DNA of 64,000 nucleotides, taken from the NCBI RefSeq assembly GCF_040253615.1, contig NZ_JBEJGY010000004.1, forward strand, positions 744,001 to 808,000. The letters are read 5' to 3'. The notes under the pieces are model-generated. The model was given only the letters and a program-made list of their open reading frames with translations. It was not told the DNA's origin and ran no database searches. Both the position numbers and the translations under genes were made by a program. The stretch is from Streptomyces sp. Edi4. GTDB taxonomy: Bacteria > Actinomycetota > Actinomycetes > Streptomycetales > Streptomycetaceae. Numbering within the stretch: the stretch's first letter is position 1; each line of letters opens with the position of its first letter. Positions 1-20,892 of this stretch are shown piece after piece.

Positions 1-343
1 AGGGGAGGAAGGCCCGGGATTCGATGGTGATGCCCGCGTTCGCGCCGTCCCGGTAGGAGAGCGCGCCGTCCCGCTCGGCGCGGGCTGCGGAGCAGGGCCG
101 GGTGGACCGGGTGTCGAACCCGCTCATGTCCCCCACGGCGACGGTGATCGCCCCCACGCACAGGCACAGCACCGCCGCCTCACCGAAGCGGCCGGAGCGG
201 GTTCGCGCGTACGCCAACCTGCGGGTCGCGAGGAGGTGGAGGGCCTTGACGACGAGAAGGACGCAGGCGGCGAGGGACGAGAGGATGACGGCGGCGAAGA
301 TGACGGGCTCCCGCGGTGGCCCCGGCGACGCCCGGCCGGCGGG
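1..343 (-). CDS. Partial membrane protein, 3' end outside window
   Basis: A minus-strand reading frame with strong G/C third positions runs off the left edge. Near its N-terminus it encodes a hydrophobic helix (about 20 residues, VIFAAVILSSLAACVLLVV) followed by a basic stretch, a second apolar segment (AVLCLCVGAITVAV) and a polar tail beginning near an SGFDTRS motif. This looks like a small protein with one or two membrane segments and an extracytoplasmic domain. I could not find an ATG or GTG in frame before the first helix, so the start is unresolved; the right coordinate is only where coding signal becomes convincing. It lies just downstream of the 385-837 gene, on the same strand. I do not recognise the family. 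Confidence 0.5.
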
Positions 344-384
344 TCCGGTACCGGGGTCTGCGCCGGGTCGGTTCGGCCGCCAAC

Positions 385-837
385 CTACCGGGTGGGCCGC
401 CCGCGCCGCCCAACTCCGTCCGCCCGCACACGCGTTGACGCGTGGGCGTCCGGTGCAAAAGCGATGGCGAAGGGGCGGGAGGTGGCAAGGAGCCGGGCGC
501 CGCAGGACGCCTGGATCCAGTACGTCCCCCGGGGCACGTGCGGCACGGTCACGGTCGTACCGCCTCGGTGCGCGTCGACCTCGGCGGCCAACTGCGAGAC
601 GGTGCCGCGCCATTGGCACGCGGTGACCAGCTTGAGGCTGACGGAGGGATGCTCGTGTCCCGGAAAGCGCAGACGCCACAGGACGGGTCGCCGGGTGCCG
701 GGGACCCACGCGGCGGAGCCGGCGGGCGCGTACACGTCCAGGAACTCCGGCTCGGCCGAGGGGGCCCACTCGGGCACGTCGCCGGGGCTCGTCGCCGCCT
801 CCCAGGCCCGGTCCAGGTCATGACGCGCGGGTGCCAT
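385..837 (-). CDS. Hypothetical protein, 150 aa
   Basis: I do not recognise this protein. The start at 837 is chosen because AAAGGAG sits a few bases upstream on the minus strand; an in-frame ATG at 921 has no such site. The product has no evident signal peptide or membrane helix. Its middle contains a beta-rich segment with WRLRFPGHEHPSVSL and a VPRGTYWIQ motif, and the C-terminus is a basic Arg-rich tail. It follows the hemerythrin-like gene on the same strand after 62 bp, so the two may be co-transcribed. Function unknown. Confidence 0.6.
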   Translation of the reverse strand: MAPARHDLDRAWEAATSPGDVPEWAPSAEPEFLDVYAPAGSAAWVPGTRRPVLWRLRFPGHEHPSVSLKLVTACQWRGTVSQLAAEVDAHRGGTTVTVPHVPRGTYWIQASCGARLLATSRPFAIAFAPDAHASTRVRADGVGRRGRPTR

Positions 838-899
838 CCCGCTCCTTTCGCTCCGCTCGGCCCCCCGCGCCCGCCGGTCCTTCGGGGGCGGACGGGAAT

Positions 900-1382
900 T
901 CACGCGGCCACCGTGTCCCACTCACCGCGCCGGCTCGGGCGCTGCGGCCGCTGCGGCGCCCGTTCGGCGAGCATCGCCATCCACGCGCCGATCTCCCGCA
1001 GCTCCTTGCGTCCCACGACGCTCCTGACGTGCGGGAACCACGCGTCGTCCTCGGCGTCCATGTGCCGTTCCACCAGGTCCATCATGAGACGGGCCTTGGC
1101 GTCGAAGGCGATGTCCTCGGGGCGCATCTCATGCAGCTCCGCCGCGAGCACTTCGATGATGTGGTGCTCCTCGCGCAGGGTGAGGATGGTCCGCTCGGTC
1201 TCGGGAGCGAGGACGGACACCCGGGGGTACATGCCCTCGCACTCGATGTACGCGTACACCGCCTGCACCCGCACGAGCCGGCGGACCACGTCGGGGTCCT
1301 GGCAGGCGCGGTAGGAGCGGATCAGCCGCCTGATCTCCTTGTGGCCTTCCCGCAGCATCACGATCGCGTCAGTGGTGGGCAT
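900..1382 (-). CDS. Hemerythrin (HHE) domain protein
   Basis: The 160-residue product is a helical bundle with the His and carboxylate pattern of HHE cation-binding domains: GHKEIRRLI near residue 13, an EEHHIIEVL segment near residue 71, and HMDAEDDAWFPHV near residue 106 carrying the HxxxED ligand pattern. Members bind a non-haem di-iron centre and are linked to oxygen, NO or iron handling; the precise role here cannot be read from sequence. It is cytoplasmic, with no signal or membrane segment, and has a Pro/Arg tail. It is the first gene of the leftward run at the window start. Confidence 0.85.
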   Translation of the reverse strand: MPTTDAIVMLREGHKEIRRLIRSYRACQDPDVVRRLVRVQAVYAYIECEGMYPRVSVLAPETERTILTLREEHHIIEVLAAELHEMRPEDIAFDAKARLMMDLVERHMDAEDDAWFPHVRSVVGRKELREIGAWMAMLAERAPQRPQRPSRRGEWDTVAA

Positions 1383-1588
1383 GCACAGCTCCCCAGGGGC
1401 TCAGGACTCACTTCCGTACCAGCGCGATACCCGACAAACCGGGCAGTCACACGTATGGACGCCTTGCACTACATGGTGTCATCGGGTGGGCACGGTGTGT
1501 ACTCGTTCGGCCTGGCGCGGGCGGCCGCGTTCCGCTCCGGTGCCGCCGCCGGGTCCCGCCGGGAAGGCGACGACTAGAATCCCTTGCC

Positions 1589-1948
1589 ATGTCGAAGCCT
1601 GACGAACTGCTTGTTGACGTCGCCGCTCTGGTGGAGTCCGGGCACAGCAATCAGATGTCCTTGACCGTGGTCGCCGGTGGCGCCGTCCTCACGGGGCGGC
1701 TGGCCCCCGAAGCCGTCTGGCGCCAGCGCGTGTCGGAGGTGCTTGCGGACTCCGACACCCTCGGTGACTTCTCCGCCGTCTTCACCGGCCCCCCGAACCA
1801 GGAAGGACCGCCCCGGTATCTCCACTTCCACGTGGCGCGGATCCTCCAGGGACCGGTGGGGATCCCGGAGACGGGCGGGATGTACCGCGTGGCGATCGAG
1901 GACGTCAGTGCCTGGAGCATGGGGGACGTCAGCTACTTCGACCACTGA
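1589..1948 (+). CDS. Small conserved protein, GvpU-like
   Basis: A 119-residue protein without membrane segments. Its pattern is an N-terminal MSLTVVAGGAVLTGRLAPEA strand region, then FSAVFTG, and a C-terminal HFHVARILQGPVGIPETGG block followed by an acidic end. This resembles proteins annotated as gas-vesicle accessory protein GvpU in Streptomyces. No other gas-vesicle gene is in the window, so the name says little about function here. The start ATG follows an intergenic spacer, and a GC-rich hairpin follows the stop, so it looks like a single-gene transcript. Family assignment is from memory and moderate. Confidence 0.75.
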   Translation: MSKPDELLVDVAALVESGHSNQMSLTVVAGGAVLTGRLAPEAVWRQRVSEVLADSDTLGDFSAVFTGPPNQEGPPRYLHFHVARILQGPVGIPETGGMYRVAIEDVSAWSMGDVSYFDH

Positions 1949-1958
1949 GCGGTGACCG

Positions 1959-1985
1959 GCCGGGCGGGCCGCCCGCCCGCCCGGC
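1959..1985 (+). terminator. Hairpin terminator after the GvpU-like gene
   Basis: Ten-base perfect arms GCCGGGCGGG and CCCGCCCGGC with a 7-nt loop begin 11 bp after the stop codon at 1948. There is no U-tract, as is usual in Streptomyces. Confidence 0.6.
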
Positions 1986-2085
1986 TGTGCCCTCGCTCAC
2001 ACCCTCAAGCGGGGCACTTCACGGGCCCAACTCGTGGGTAATGTAGCCGTGTTGTGGTCCACAACTCCTACCCTCGGAGGACATC

Positions 2086-3276
2086 GTGTCCGGTTCCGTC
2101 ATCCTCGCTGGGGCCCGCACCCCCACCGGTCGCCTGCTCGGGGCTCTGAAGGACTTCTCCGGTGCTCAGCTCGGAGCCGTCGCGATCAAGGCGGCCCTGG
2201 AGCGCGCCGGGGTGGCACCCGAGCAGGTGGAGTACACGATCATGGGGCAGGTGCTGACGGCGGGCGCCGGCCAGATCCCGGCCCGCCAGGCCGCCGTGGG
2301 CGCCGGCATCCCGATGAGCGTCCCGGCGCTGACCGTCAACAAGGTGTGCCTCTCCGGGGTCGACTCCATCGCCCTGGCCGACCAGCTGATCAGGGCCGGC
2401 GAGTTCGACCTGGTGGTGGCGGGTGGCCAGGAGTCCATGTCGCAGGCGCCGCACGTGCTTCCCCACTCGCGCGCGGGCTTCAAGGCCGGCGACGTGCAGA
2501 TGATCGACCACATGATCCACGACGGCCTGTTCTGCCCGTTCGACCAGGTGGGCATGGGCGTCTCGACCGAGAAGTACAACAGCCGCTACCCCGGGGTGAC
2601 CCGCGAGAAGCAGGACGCCTTCGCCGCGGCCTCGCACCAGCGGGCCGCCGCGGCGGCCGCCGCGGGGCGCTTCGCCGAGGAAATGGCGCCCGTCACGGTC
2701 CCCCAGCGCAAGGGCGACCCCGTGGTGTGCGACGCCGACGAGGGGGTGCGCCCGGACACCACGACGGAGGTCCTGGCGAAGCTGCGCCCCGTCTACGCCG
2801 CCGACGGCACCATCACGGCGGGCACCGCCTCCCAGATCTCCGACGGCGCGGCCGCCGTGGTCGTGGCGAGCAGGGCCAAGGCCGAGGAGCTTGGTCTGCC
2901 CTGGATCGCCGAGATCGGCGCCCACGGCGTGGTGGCGGGGCCGGACGCGAGCCTGCACGAGCAGCCGTCGAACGCGATCAGGGCCGCGCTGGCCAAGGCC
3001 AAGCTGGAGGTGTCCGACCTGGACCTGGTGGAGATCAACGAGGCGTTCTCCGCCGTGGGCATCGTCTCCACCGAGCAGCTGGGCCTCAGCCCGGACATCG
3101 TCAACGTCGACGGCGGCGCCATCGCACTCGGCCACCCGATCGGCGCTTCCGGCGCCCGGCTCGTCGTGCACCTGGCGTACGAGCTGCGCCGGCGTGGCGG
3201 CGGCCTCGGCGCGGCGGCGCTCTGCGGTGGCGGCGGGCAGGGCGACGCCCTCCTGATCCGCGTGCCGTCCGCCTGA
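2086..3276 (+). CDS. Acetyl-CoA acetyltransferase (thiolase)
   Basis: A full-length 396-residue thiolase that catalyses thiolytic cleavage of 3-ketoacyl-CoA or the reverse condensation of two acetyl-CoA. The nucleophilic Cys is in VNKVCLSG (about residue 91). The His of the second active-site motif is in [16 protein letters not shown] (about 350), and the second Cys is in [10 protein letters not shown] (about 381). Starts at GTG 2086, 6 bp after a CGGAGGA ribosome-binding site. It is monocistronic, ending before a bidirectional terminator. It could support fatty-acid, acetoacetyl-CoA or mevalonate chemistry; nothing adjacent fixes the role. Confidence 0.93.
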   Translation: MSGSVILAGARTPTGRLLGALKDFSGAQLGAVAIKAALERAGVAPEQVEYTIMGQVLTAGAGQIPARQAAVGAGIPMSVPALTVNKVCLSGVDSIALADQLIRAGEFDLVVAGGQESMSQAPHVLPHSRAGFKAGDVQMIDHMIHDGLFCPFDQVGMGVSTEKYNSRYPGVTREKQDAFAAASHQRAAAAAAAGRFAEEMAPVTVPQRKGDPVVCDADEGVRPDTTTEVLAKLRPVYAADGTITAGTASQISDGAAAVVVASRAKAEELGLPWIAEIGAHGVVAGPDASLHEQPSNAIRAALAKAKLEVSDLDLVEINEAFSAVGIVSTEQLGLSPDIVNVDGGAIALGHPIGASGARLVVHLAYELRRRGGGLGAAALCGGGGQGDALLIRVPSA

Positions 3277-3311
3277 CCCGCGACCGCTTGATCCGCGTGC
3301 CGTCCGCCTGA
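3254..3311 (+). repeat. 23-bp direct duplication at the thiolase 3' end
   Basis: The last 23 bases of the thiolase gene including its stop (3254-3276) recur exactly at 3289-3311, 35 bp downstream and outside the reading frame. The copy looks like a recent short duplication of the gene end; no function is evident. Confidence 0.85.
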
Positions 3312-3341
3312 CGGACGGGGCCTCGCGATCCCGACACACCG

Positions 3342-3382
3342 GAGCCCCCAACTCCCCTGATCCGTCAGGGAGTCGGGGGCTC
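3342..3382. terminator. Bidirectional terminator between convergent genes
   Basis: GAGCCCCC..ACTCCC pairs with GGGAGT..GGGGGCTC across a short loop, with one A/C mismatch and one bulge. It lies between the convergent thiolase and DHA2 transporter stops. Confidence 0.75.
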
Positions 3383-3411
3383 TCGGCGTCGCACTCCGCC
3401 CCACTCGACGG

Positions 3412-4884
3412 TTACGGGGCGGGCGTGGCCCCGCTGTCCTGCGAGGCCGGGGCCGGGGCCGGGGCCGCAGGCGCGGGCTTCGGCCTGAGCACGATGAGCA
3501 TCGTGCACACCACCGCCGCGCACAGGATGTTCACGGCCATCGCGGCGTCGTAGACGTGGTGGAAGGACGGGATTCCGCCGGGGGCCGAGCCCGACGCCAT
3601 GATCGAGGCGAACCCGGCGACGCCGACCGAACCGCCGACCTGGCGCACCGTCAGTGTCATGCCGAGCCCGCCGGCGAACTTGGCCGGCGGCACCGTCCCG
3701 GCCGCGAGCGAGGACAGACAGGTGATGGCGAGGCCGAGACCGCCACCGCCCAGGATCGACGCGGGGAGCCAGCCGCCCAGGAAGTTGGGGGTGGCGCCGA
3801 AGAGACTCGACGCCCAGATGGCGTTGCTGCCGGTGAAGGACAGGGCGCCGAGCACGGCCACCTTCACCTGGGTCGTGGGCCGGCTGAGCCGGCCGGCGGC
3901 CAGGGAGCCGGCCATCGAGGAGACGGCCCCGACGCTCAGGGCGCCGGCCGTCGTGAGGACCGACCAGTGCCAGATGTCGGCCGCGAACAGCGGAGCGGCC
4001 AGCATCCAGGCGAACATGGTCATGTTGAGCAGGCCGAGGCCGAGGTTTGCGGTGCGGAAGACGGGGCTGCGCCAGACCGACATCTCCAGGGCCGGCGCCG
4101 GATGGGCGCGCGAGCGCAGCACGGTCACGCCGACCAGCGCGAGGCCGACGAGGCCGAGCCCGATGGTGCGGGCGTCCGTCCAGCCCCAGGTGTCCCCCTC
4201 GGTGAGCGCGCTGACCACGCCGCCGATGCCGAGCGCGAGCGCGACGCTGCCCACCGCGTCCGGCAGCCGGTCGCCGGTCCCGCGCCAGCGCTGCTTCGGC
4301 AGCATCACCACGGCGGCGATCAGCATCGCGCCGCACAGCGGCAGGTTGATGTAGAACACCGAGCGCCAGCCGAATGCTCGCAGCAGCAGGCCGCCGGCGG
4401 CCGGTCCGATGACGGCGGAGAAGCCGGCCACCGCCGACCAGGTGCCGACGGCGCGGGCGATGCGTTCGCGCGGCGTCGTGGCGAGGATCAGGCCGAGGGC
4501 GGCCGGGATCATGCCGCCGGCCGCCGCGCCCTGGACGACGCGCGCCGCGATGAGCCACCAGATGGACGGGGCCACGGCGCAGACGAGGGAGGCGGCGGTG
4601 AAGGCGGCGAGGGACCAGATGAAGACGGTGCGCCGGCCCACGCTGTCGGCGATCCTTCCGGCGGGCGTGAGCACGGCCGCGAGCAGGATCGTATAGCCGC
4701 TGAGGACCCACGTCATGGTGTTGAGCGACGTGCTCGGGAAGTCGGCCAGGATGTCGGGGAAGGCGATGCTGATGATCGAGAGGTCGAGGAAGGCCATGAA
4801 GCTCGCGCCGCTGCACAGTGCCAGGACGCGGGCGGGGCTGACCTCCTGCGATGCGCGTATGGGCTCAGCCGGCTCGTCGGGCAT
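3412..4884 (-). CDS. DHA2-type MFS drug exporter, 14 TM
   Basis: A 490-residue proton-driven efflux pump of the DHA2 (14-helix) family. Family signs are the N-terminal FMAFLDLSIISIAFPDI (motif D1), GRIADSVGRRTVF (motif A loop 2-3), and the GFSAVIGPAAGG antiporter motif C in helix 5. The C-terminus is an Ala/Pro-rich cytoplasmic tail. The start at 4884 follows AGGGG; an upstream in-frame ATG at 5040 gives a polar, basic extension and is less likely. It is divergent from the giant NRPS-PKS gene across a 626-bp spacer and is a candidate exporter for that product, though this is inference from position. Confidence 0.88.
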   Translation of the reverse strand: MPDEPAEPIRASQEVSPARVLALCSGASFMAFLDLSIISIAFPDILADFPSTSLNTMTWVLSGYTILLAAVLTPAGRIADSVGRRTVFIWSLAAFTAASLVCAVAPSIWWLIAARVVQGAAAGGMIPAALGLILATTPRERIARAVGTWSAVAGFSAVIGPAAGGLLLRAFGWRSVFYINLPLCGAMLIAAVVMLPKQRWRGTGDRLPDAVGSVALALGIGGVVSALTEGDTWGWTDARTIGLGLVGLALVGVTVLRSRAHPAPALEMSVWRSPVFRTANLGLGLLNMTMFAWMLAAPLFAADIWHWSVLTTAGALSVGAVSSMAGSLAAGRLSRPTTQVKVAVLGALSFTGSNAIWASSLFGATPNFLGGWLPASILGGGGLGLAITCLSSLAAGTVPPAKFAGGLGMTLTVRQVGGSVGVAGFASIMASGSAPGGIPSFHHVYDAAMAVNILCAAVVCTMLIVLRPKPAPAAPAPAPASQDSGATPAP

Positions 4885-5510
4885 TGCGGTCCCCTCGGTT
4901 CGTGTGCGACGTCGAACTCGCCTGCGGTCCAACTCCGCGCGTGGGGAGGTTGGTTGCGGCGCAGCAGCCGAAGCAAGTGTGCCCGCGTCCTTGTCGGGGA
5001 CGGGCCGAATCATGTGACTGCCGCATGTGACGACCATCACTCGGCATTCACTCGAAGATCTTTCCCGCCATGCCTTGCGGTGGCTCTCTCAGCAGGCCAA
5101 TGATGGGTGGGCCCGGTGGACGACCGGACCGACGGCGGGGGCGTCGCCGCCCCCGCACACAGCAGCACACGCGGGCCGTCACCTCCACCGACGCACGCCC
5201 GCACTCACGCACCGCACGTTTCCGTGGCACCACACCGTTCGAGTACGACAGCACCAGCGCGATTTCGGCTACTCAGCAATTGGCGTACTGACATACCTGA
5301 CAGCGCGGACGACTCACACGCATACGACTGCTCGTGAGGCGGACGCCGCTCGATCTCGGGGGGATCGGCACGGGTGCACGGGGGGACCGACCTCGTGCGC
5401 TCGCTTGAATCCGGCACCTGGAGGCCCTGAACAGGGGCTGTTCCGGGCGCCGTTGCCCCCTGCCCCGGGACGGGCGGCGCGCACGCGCCGCGGGACATCA
5501 CGGGGGAGAC
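4885..5510. promoter_or_regulatory. Divergent control region of efflux and NRPS-PKS genes
   Basis: No convincing gene. The 8-mer CATGTGAC occurs twice as a direct repeat (5011-5018 and 5024-5031, 13-bp period), nearer the transporter. Base composition dips around 5200-5300. Just before the NRPS-PKS start, CGGCGCG/CGCGCCG forms a small hairpin (5475-5490), followed by a GGGGGAG ribosome-binding site. I cannot place -35/-10 boxes with confidence. Confidence 0.4.
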
Positions 5511-17764
<12,254 letters not shown>

Positions 17765-17768
<4 letters not shown>

Positions 17769-19108
17769 GCGAGGCGACCCAAGCGCCGGGTACGACGGCG
17801 GACGACGACGCCACCGTCACCGGCACCTACCAGAAGACCGGCACCTTCCTGCACTCCTCGGCCGCGACGCACGCCGAGCAGCTGTCCCCCGTCCTGGACA
17901 AGTACCAGGTGGACAAGGGGGAGTTGGAGCTCAGGCTGCCGCCGCACCGGACGCTGAACACGAGCTGCTTCGAACCCGAGCCGCACCCCACGCATGTCGT
18001 CGCGATGAACCTGGACGACGACCTCGCGGAGAACCTGGCACGCCAACTGCGCTGTCAGGCGGTGATCCAGGAGAGCTTCGCCGCCGCCTCGATCGGCAGC
18101 TACTTCCCCGTCTCCACCATGTTCGAGAACTGCGTCCTGTTCGTGCCGTCGGCGAAGCGGTTCTACGACCTGAACCAGGACATCGTCCACGAGCACTTCC
18201 CCGAGGTCGAGACGGCGGTGGTGAACGCCTTCATCGTGCCGGCCGAGAAGCGGCCGTACGGTACCCACGCGGCCAGCTCGATCGCCCTTCAGATCCCGTC
18301 CTTGGTGAAGAAGCAGCTCGGCTTCCCCACCGAGTACCGCAGCTTCCACACCGCGCTGACCCCCACCCCGCTCAGCCGGCAGCCCTTCGTGATCTTCGAG
18401 GAGGCGGAGCTGGAGGCACCCAACCTGCCCTACGTCTACGAGCGGATGCTGGAAGCCGGTCTGGAGGGCGAGGAGAAGGAAGCCGTCGACAAGGCCCTCT
18501 ATCTGTTCCTCGAAGGCAAGCTCTCCGAGCTCGACCTGCCCTCGGTGCGGGACTTCCTCATGGCGATGTACTGGGCCAAGACGTACGCCGACACGCCCTC
18601 GCCCGGCTACTACTGCGACAGCCGGGTGGGCGACGCCCTGGTCTTCGACAACTACCGGGCGCACGCGGACAGCACACTGCCACGGACCACCAAGGACCGG
18701 CTCACCATCGACCTGCGCTGTTTCAACAAGGTGCACTACCCCAAGGGCATGACCAGCGGTCTCGACTTCATCGTCGATCCCGATGAGCGCGCCCATCAGA
18801 TCCGGCGCAAGTGGGCCTCCATCGACTTCCTTCTCGCCACGCTCGGCTACGAGAGCGTCGACGAATTCCTGCGTCTGGTCTTCGGCGGGTCGCGGCACGC
18901 CTCGGATCTCGATCCGTTCGGCCTGATGACCGACCTCCAGTTCGGCATCTACAACAAGTCCGACTACCACCTCCTCGACCAGAACCTCGACGCCCACTAC
19001 GAGCGGGTCGAGGCCCTGTACGAGCGCATCGCCAAGGAGGGCGAGTACGTCCTGCCGGAGCGTGCGAGGCGGTGCCTGGCCGCGCTGAGCGAACAGCCCG
19101 GCGCCTGA
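17765..19108 (+). CDS. Putative Fe/2OG oxygenase-like protein of the NRPS-PKS locus
   Basis: A 447-residue soluble protein whose start overlaps the NRPS-PKS stop, so it is translationally coupled to it. I do not recognise a named family. The segment VGDALVFDNYRAHAD (H300 within it) followed by DRLTIDLR resembles the distal-His/Arg end of Fe(II)/2-oxoglutarate oxygenases. A proximal HxD is not obvious: the nearest candidate, SFHTAL near residue 196, lacks the Asp. The rest is mixed alpha/beta with a helical C-terminal third. It may oxidise the aldehyde/amine product or a PCP-bound intermediate; this is inference from context. Confidence 0.6.
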
Positions 19109-19195
19109 GCGAGAACGCCCGCGAGAGGCGTTTCCCACATCCCCCACCGACGTCCCCCACCACATTCCCCACCGACACCGATCGAGGAACGCGCC

Positions 19196-19990
19196 GTGAG
19201 CACGACCGAATCCGTGGACGACCTCATGGAGCGCTTTTACGCGGTCGTGAAGCTGCCCCACGACCCGTTCGCGAAGGCGTTCCTCGGCCGGTGCCGTTCG
19301 CGCACCATCAAGGTGGGCGGCCGGTTCTACAAGTACTTCCAGAGCGGCAGCGGCCCTGCCGTGCTGCTCGTCCACGGCCTGAACACCAATCTGGGCAGCA
19401 TGGTGACCCTCGCCGACGACCTCCTCGCGCAGGGCTACCGCGTGGTGCTCCTCGACGTGCCGCCGCACGGCGAAACACTCGGCACCACGGGCGATCCAGC
19501 CGAGATACGGTCCTTGCTGCGCGCCCTGTACGCCCAGCTGTCCGGTCTGCACGCGGTGGTCTGTCACTCCCTGGGAGGCCTGTGGGCCCTGACGGCGTGG
19601 CAGGCCGGCACGGGCGCCCGGGCCCTGGTGTCGGTCTCCGCCCCGGTCACCACCCGGTTCCTGGTCGAGAAGTTCGCCGAGATGAACGGCCTCGACGACG
19701 ACCGGAGCCGGGAACTGACCGGAGAGATCGAGCGGCGGCTCGGCCCGGCGGTGTGGCAGGAGTACTCGGCCCTCGAAGCGGCCCGGACGCTCGACGTGCC
19801 CGGGCTCGTCGTGCACGGCACGGCCGACGACTACGTGCCGCCGGACCACGCGCACCGGCTGCACGCGCACTGGCCGACTTCCACCCTCGAACTCCTCGAA
19901 GGGGCCGGCCACTTCGACATCATGGAGGCCCCCGAGCTCCGCGAGACCGTCCGCGCGTATCTGCGGAGCCTGGACGCGACTGGGCCCTGA
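19196..19990 (+). CDS. Alpha/beta hydrolase
   Basis: A 264-residue alpha/beta-hydrolase. LLVHGLNTNLGS is the oxyanion-hole region (about residue 57), CHSLGG carries the nucleophilic Ser (about 123), GTADDYVP holds the likely acid (about 207) and GAGHFD the catalytic His (about 237). Start GTG at 19196 follows GAGGAA. It sits 87 bp after the oxygenase-like gene in the same direction. In this context it could act as an editing hydrolase or process the N-formyl amide or an ester; no membrane or signal segment is seen. Confidence 0.85.
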   Translation: MSTTESVDDLMERFYAVVKLPHDPFAKAFLGRCRSRTIKVGGRFYKYFQSGSGPAVLLVHGLNTNLGSMVTLADDLLAQGYRVVLLDVPPHGETLGTTGDPAEIRSLLRALYAQLSGLHAVVCHSLGGLWALTAWQAGTGARALVSVSAPVTTRFLVEKFAEMNGLDDDRSRELTGEIERRLGPAVWQEYSALEAARTLDVPGLVVHGTADDYVPPDHAHRLHAHWPTSTLELLEGAGHFDIMEAPELRETVRAYLRSLDATGP

Positions 19991-20088
19991 GGGGCCGCTC
20001 TTGTGAGCGACACCGTCTTGACGCGCATCCGGCTCGCGGCACGAGTCTTGGCGCAAGCATCCGGAGAAAGAAAGTAAGGGGCGATCCA

Positions 20089-20892
20089 ATGGACACCGAC
20101 ACCACGGAGAAGCTGCGCCGGCTGGCCTTCACGCCGATGCGGACGCAGCCTCCGAACGCCACCCGGCCGATCCTGGAACAGGCCGCCAAGGAGATCGAGG
20201 TCGTCGACGGCGACAAGGTGGTCCACTACCTCTGGGGCGAGGGCGAGCGGCGGATCCTGCTGGTCCACGGCTGGGCCGGCAACGCAGGACATCTGACGGT
20301 GCTCGCGGACGCGCTGGCCCGGGCGGGCTGCGCGGTGGTCGTGGCCGATCTGCCCGGCCACGGCGAGTCGGAGGGGACGGAGTCCTCGGTCATCCATTTC
20401 GCGCGGGCCGTCGAGGCGGCCCATGAGCGGTTCGGCCCCTTCCACGCCGTCGTCGCCCACTCGATGGGCGCCGCCGCCACGACGTACGCCATGTCACGCG
20501 GCGTCGCGCTGGAGCAGGCGGTGTTCGTGAACCCCGTCAGCAGCTACACCAGTCTGTGGCGCCGCTCGGGAGAGGTGATGCGGGTGACGCCCGAGGCCAT
20601 CGGGCTGGTCCGTTCGCGCGCCGAGGACTGGCTGGGTGTCTCCTTCGAGGCCATCGAACCGGCGCTGGCGGCACGGGAGTTCACCAGCGGCCTGCTCGTG
20701 GTCCACGACGAGAACGATCCGGAGTCGCCGATCACCGACAGCGAGGCGCTGGTGGCGGCATGGGGCCGGGCGGAGCTGATGAGGGTGCGAGACCTCGGCC
20801 ACACCAAGGTGCTGCGCGACGAGGCCGTGGTGGGCCGGGTCGTCGGCTTCCTCACGGCGCGCGAAGCGGACGAGCAAGCGCCGCCCCGGTGA
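20089..20892 (+). CDS. Second alpha/beta hydrolase
   Basis: A 267-residue alpha/beta-hydrolase with LLVHGWAGNAGH (oxyanion region), AHSMGA (nucleophile elbow), HDENDPESP (acid) and DLGHTKVL (His). Start ATG at 20089 follows AAGGGG. It is related in fold to the preceding gene but not a close copy. Its stop overlaps the antiporter start (GTGA), so it is translationally coupled to the next gene. The role is likely hydrolysis of an ester, thioester or amide in the same pathway, by position only. Confidence 0.85.
   Translation: MDTDTTEKLRRLAFTPMRTQPPNATRPILEQAAKEIEVVDGDKVVHYLWGEGERRILLVHGWAGNAGHLTVLADALARAGCAVVVADLPGHGESEGTESSVIHFARAVEAAHERFGPFHAVVAHSMGAAATTYAMSRGVALEQAVFVNPVSSYTSLWRRSGEVMRVTPEAIGLVRSRAEDWLGVSFEAIEPALAAREFTSGLLVVHDENDPESPITDSEALVAAWGRAELMRVRDLGHTKVLRDEAVVGRVVGFLTAREADEQAPPR

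Noticed and set aside
2068..3351. A 427-codon minus-strand frame over the thiolase gene
   Set aside because: The plus strand has all thiolase catalytic motifs, so this is a shadow.
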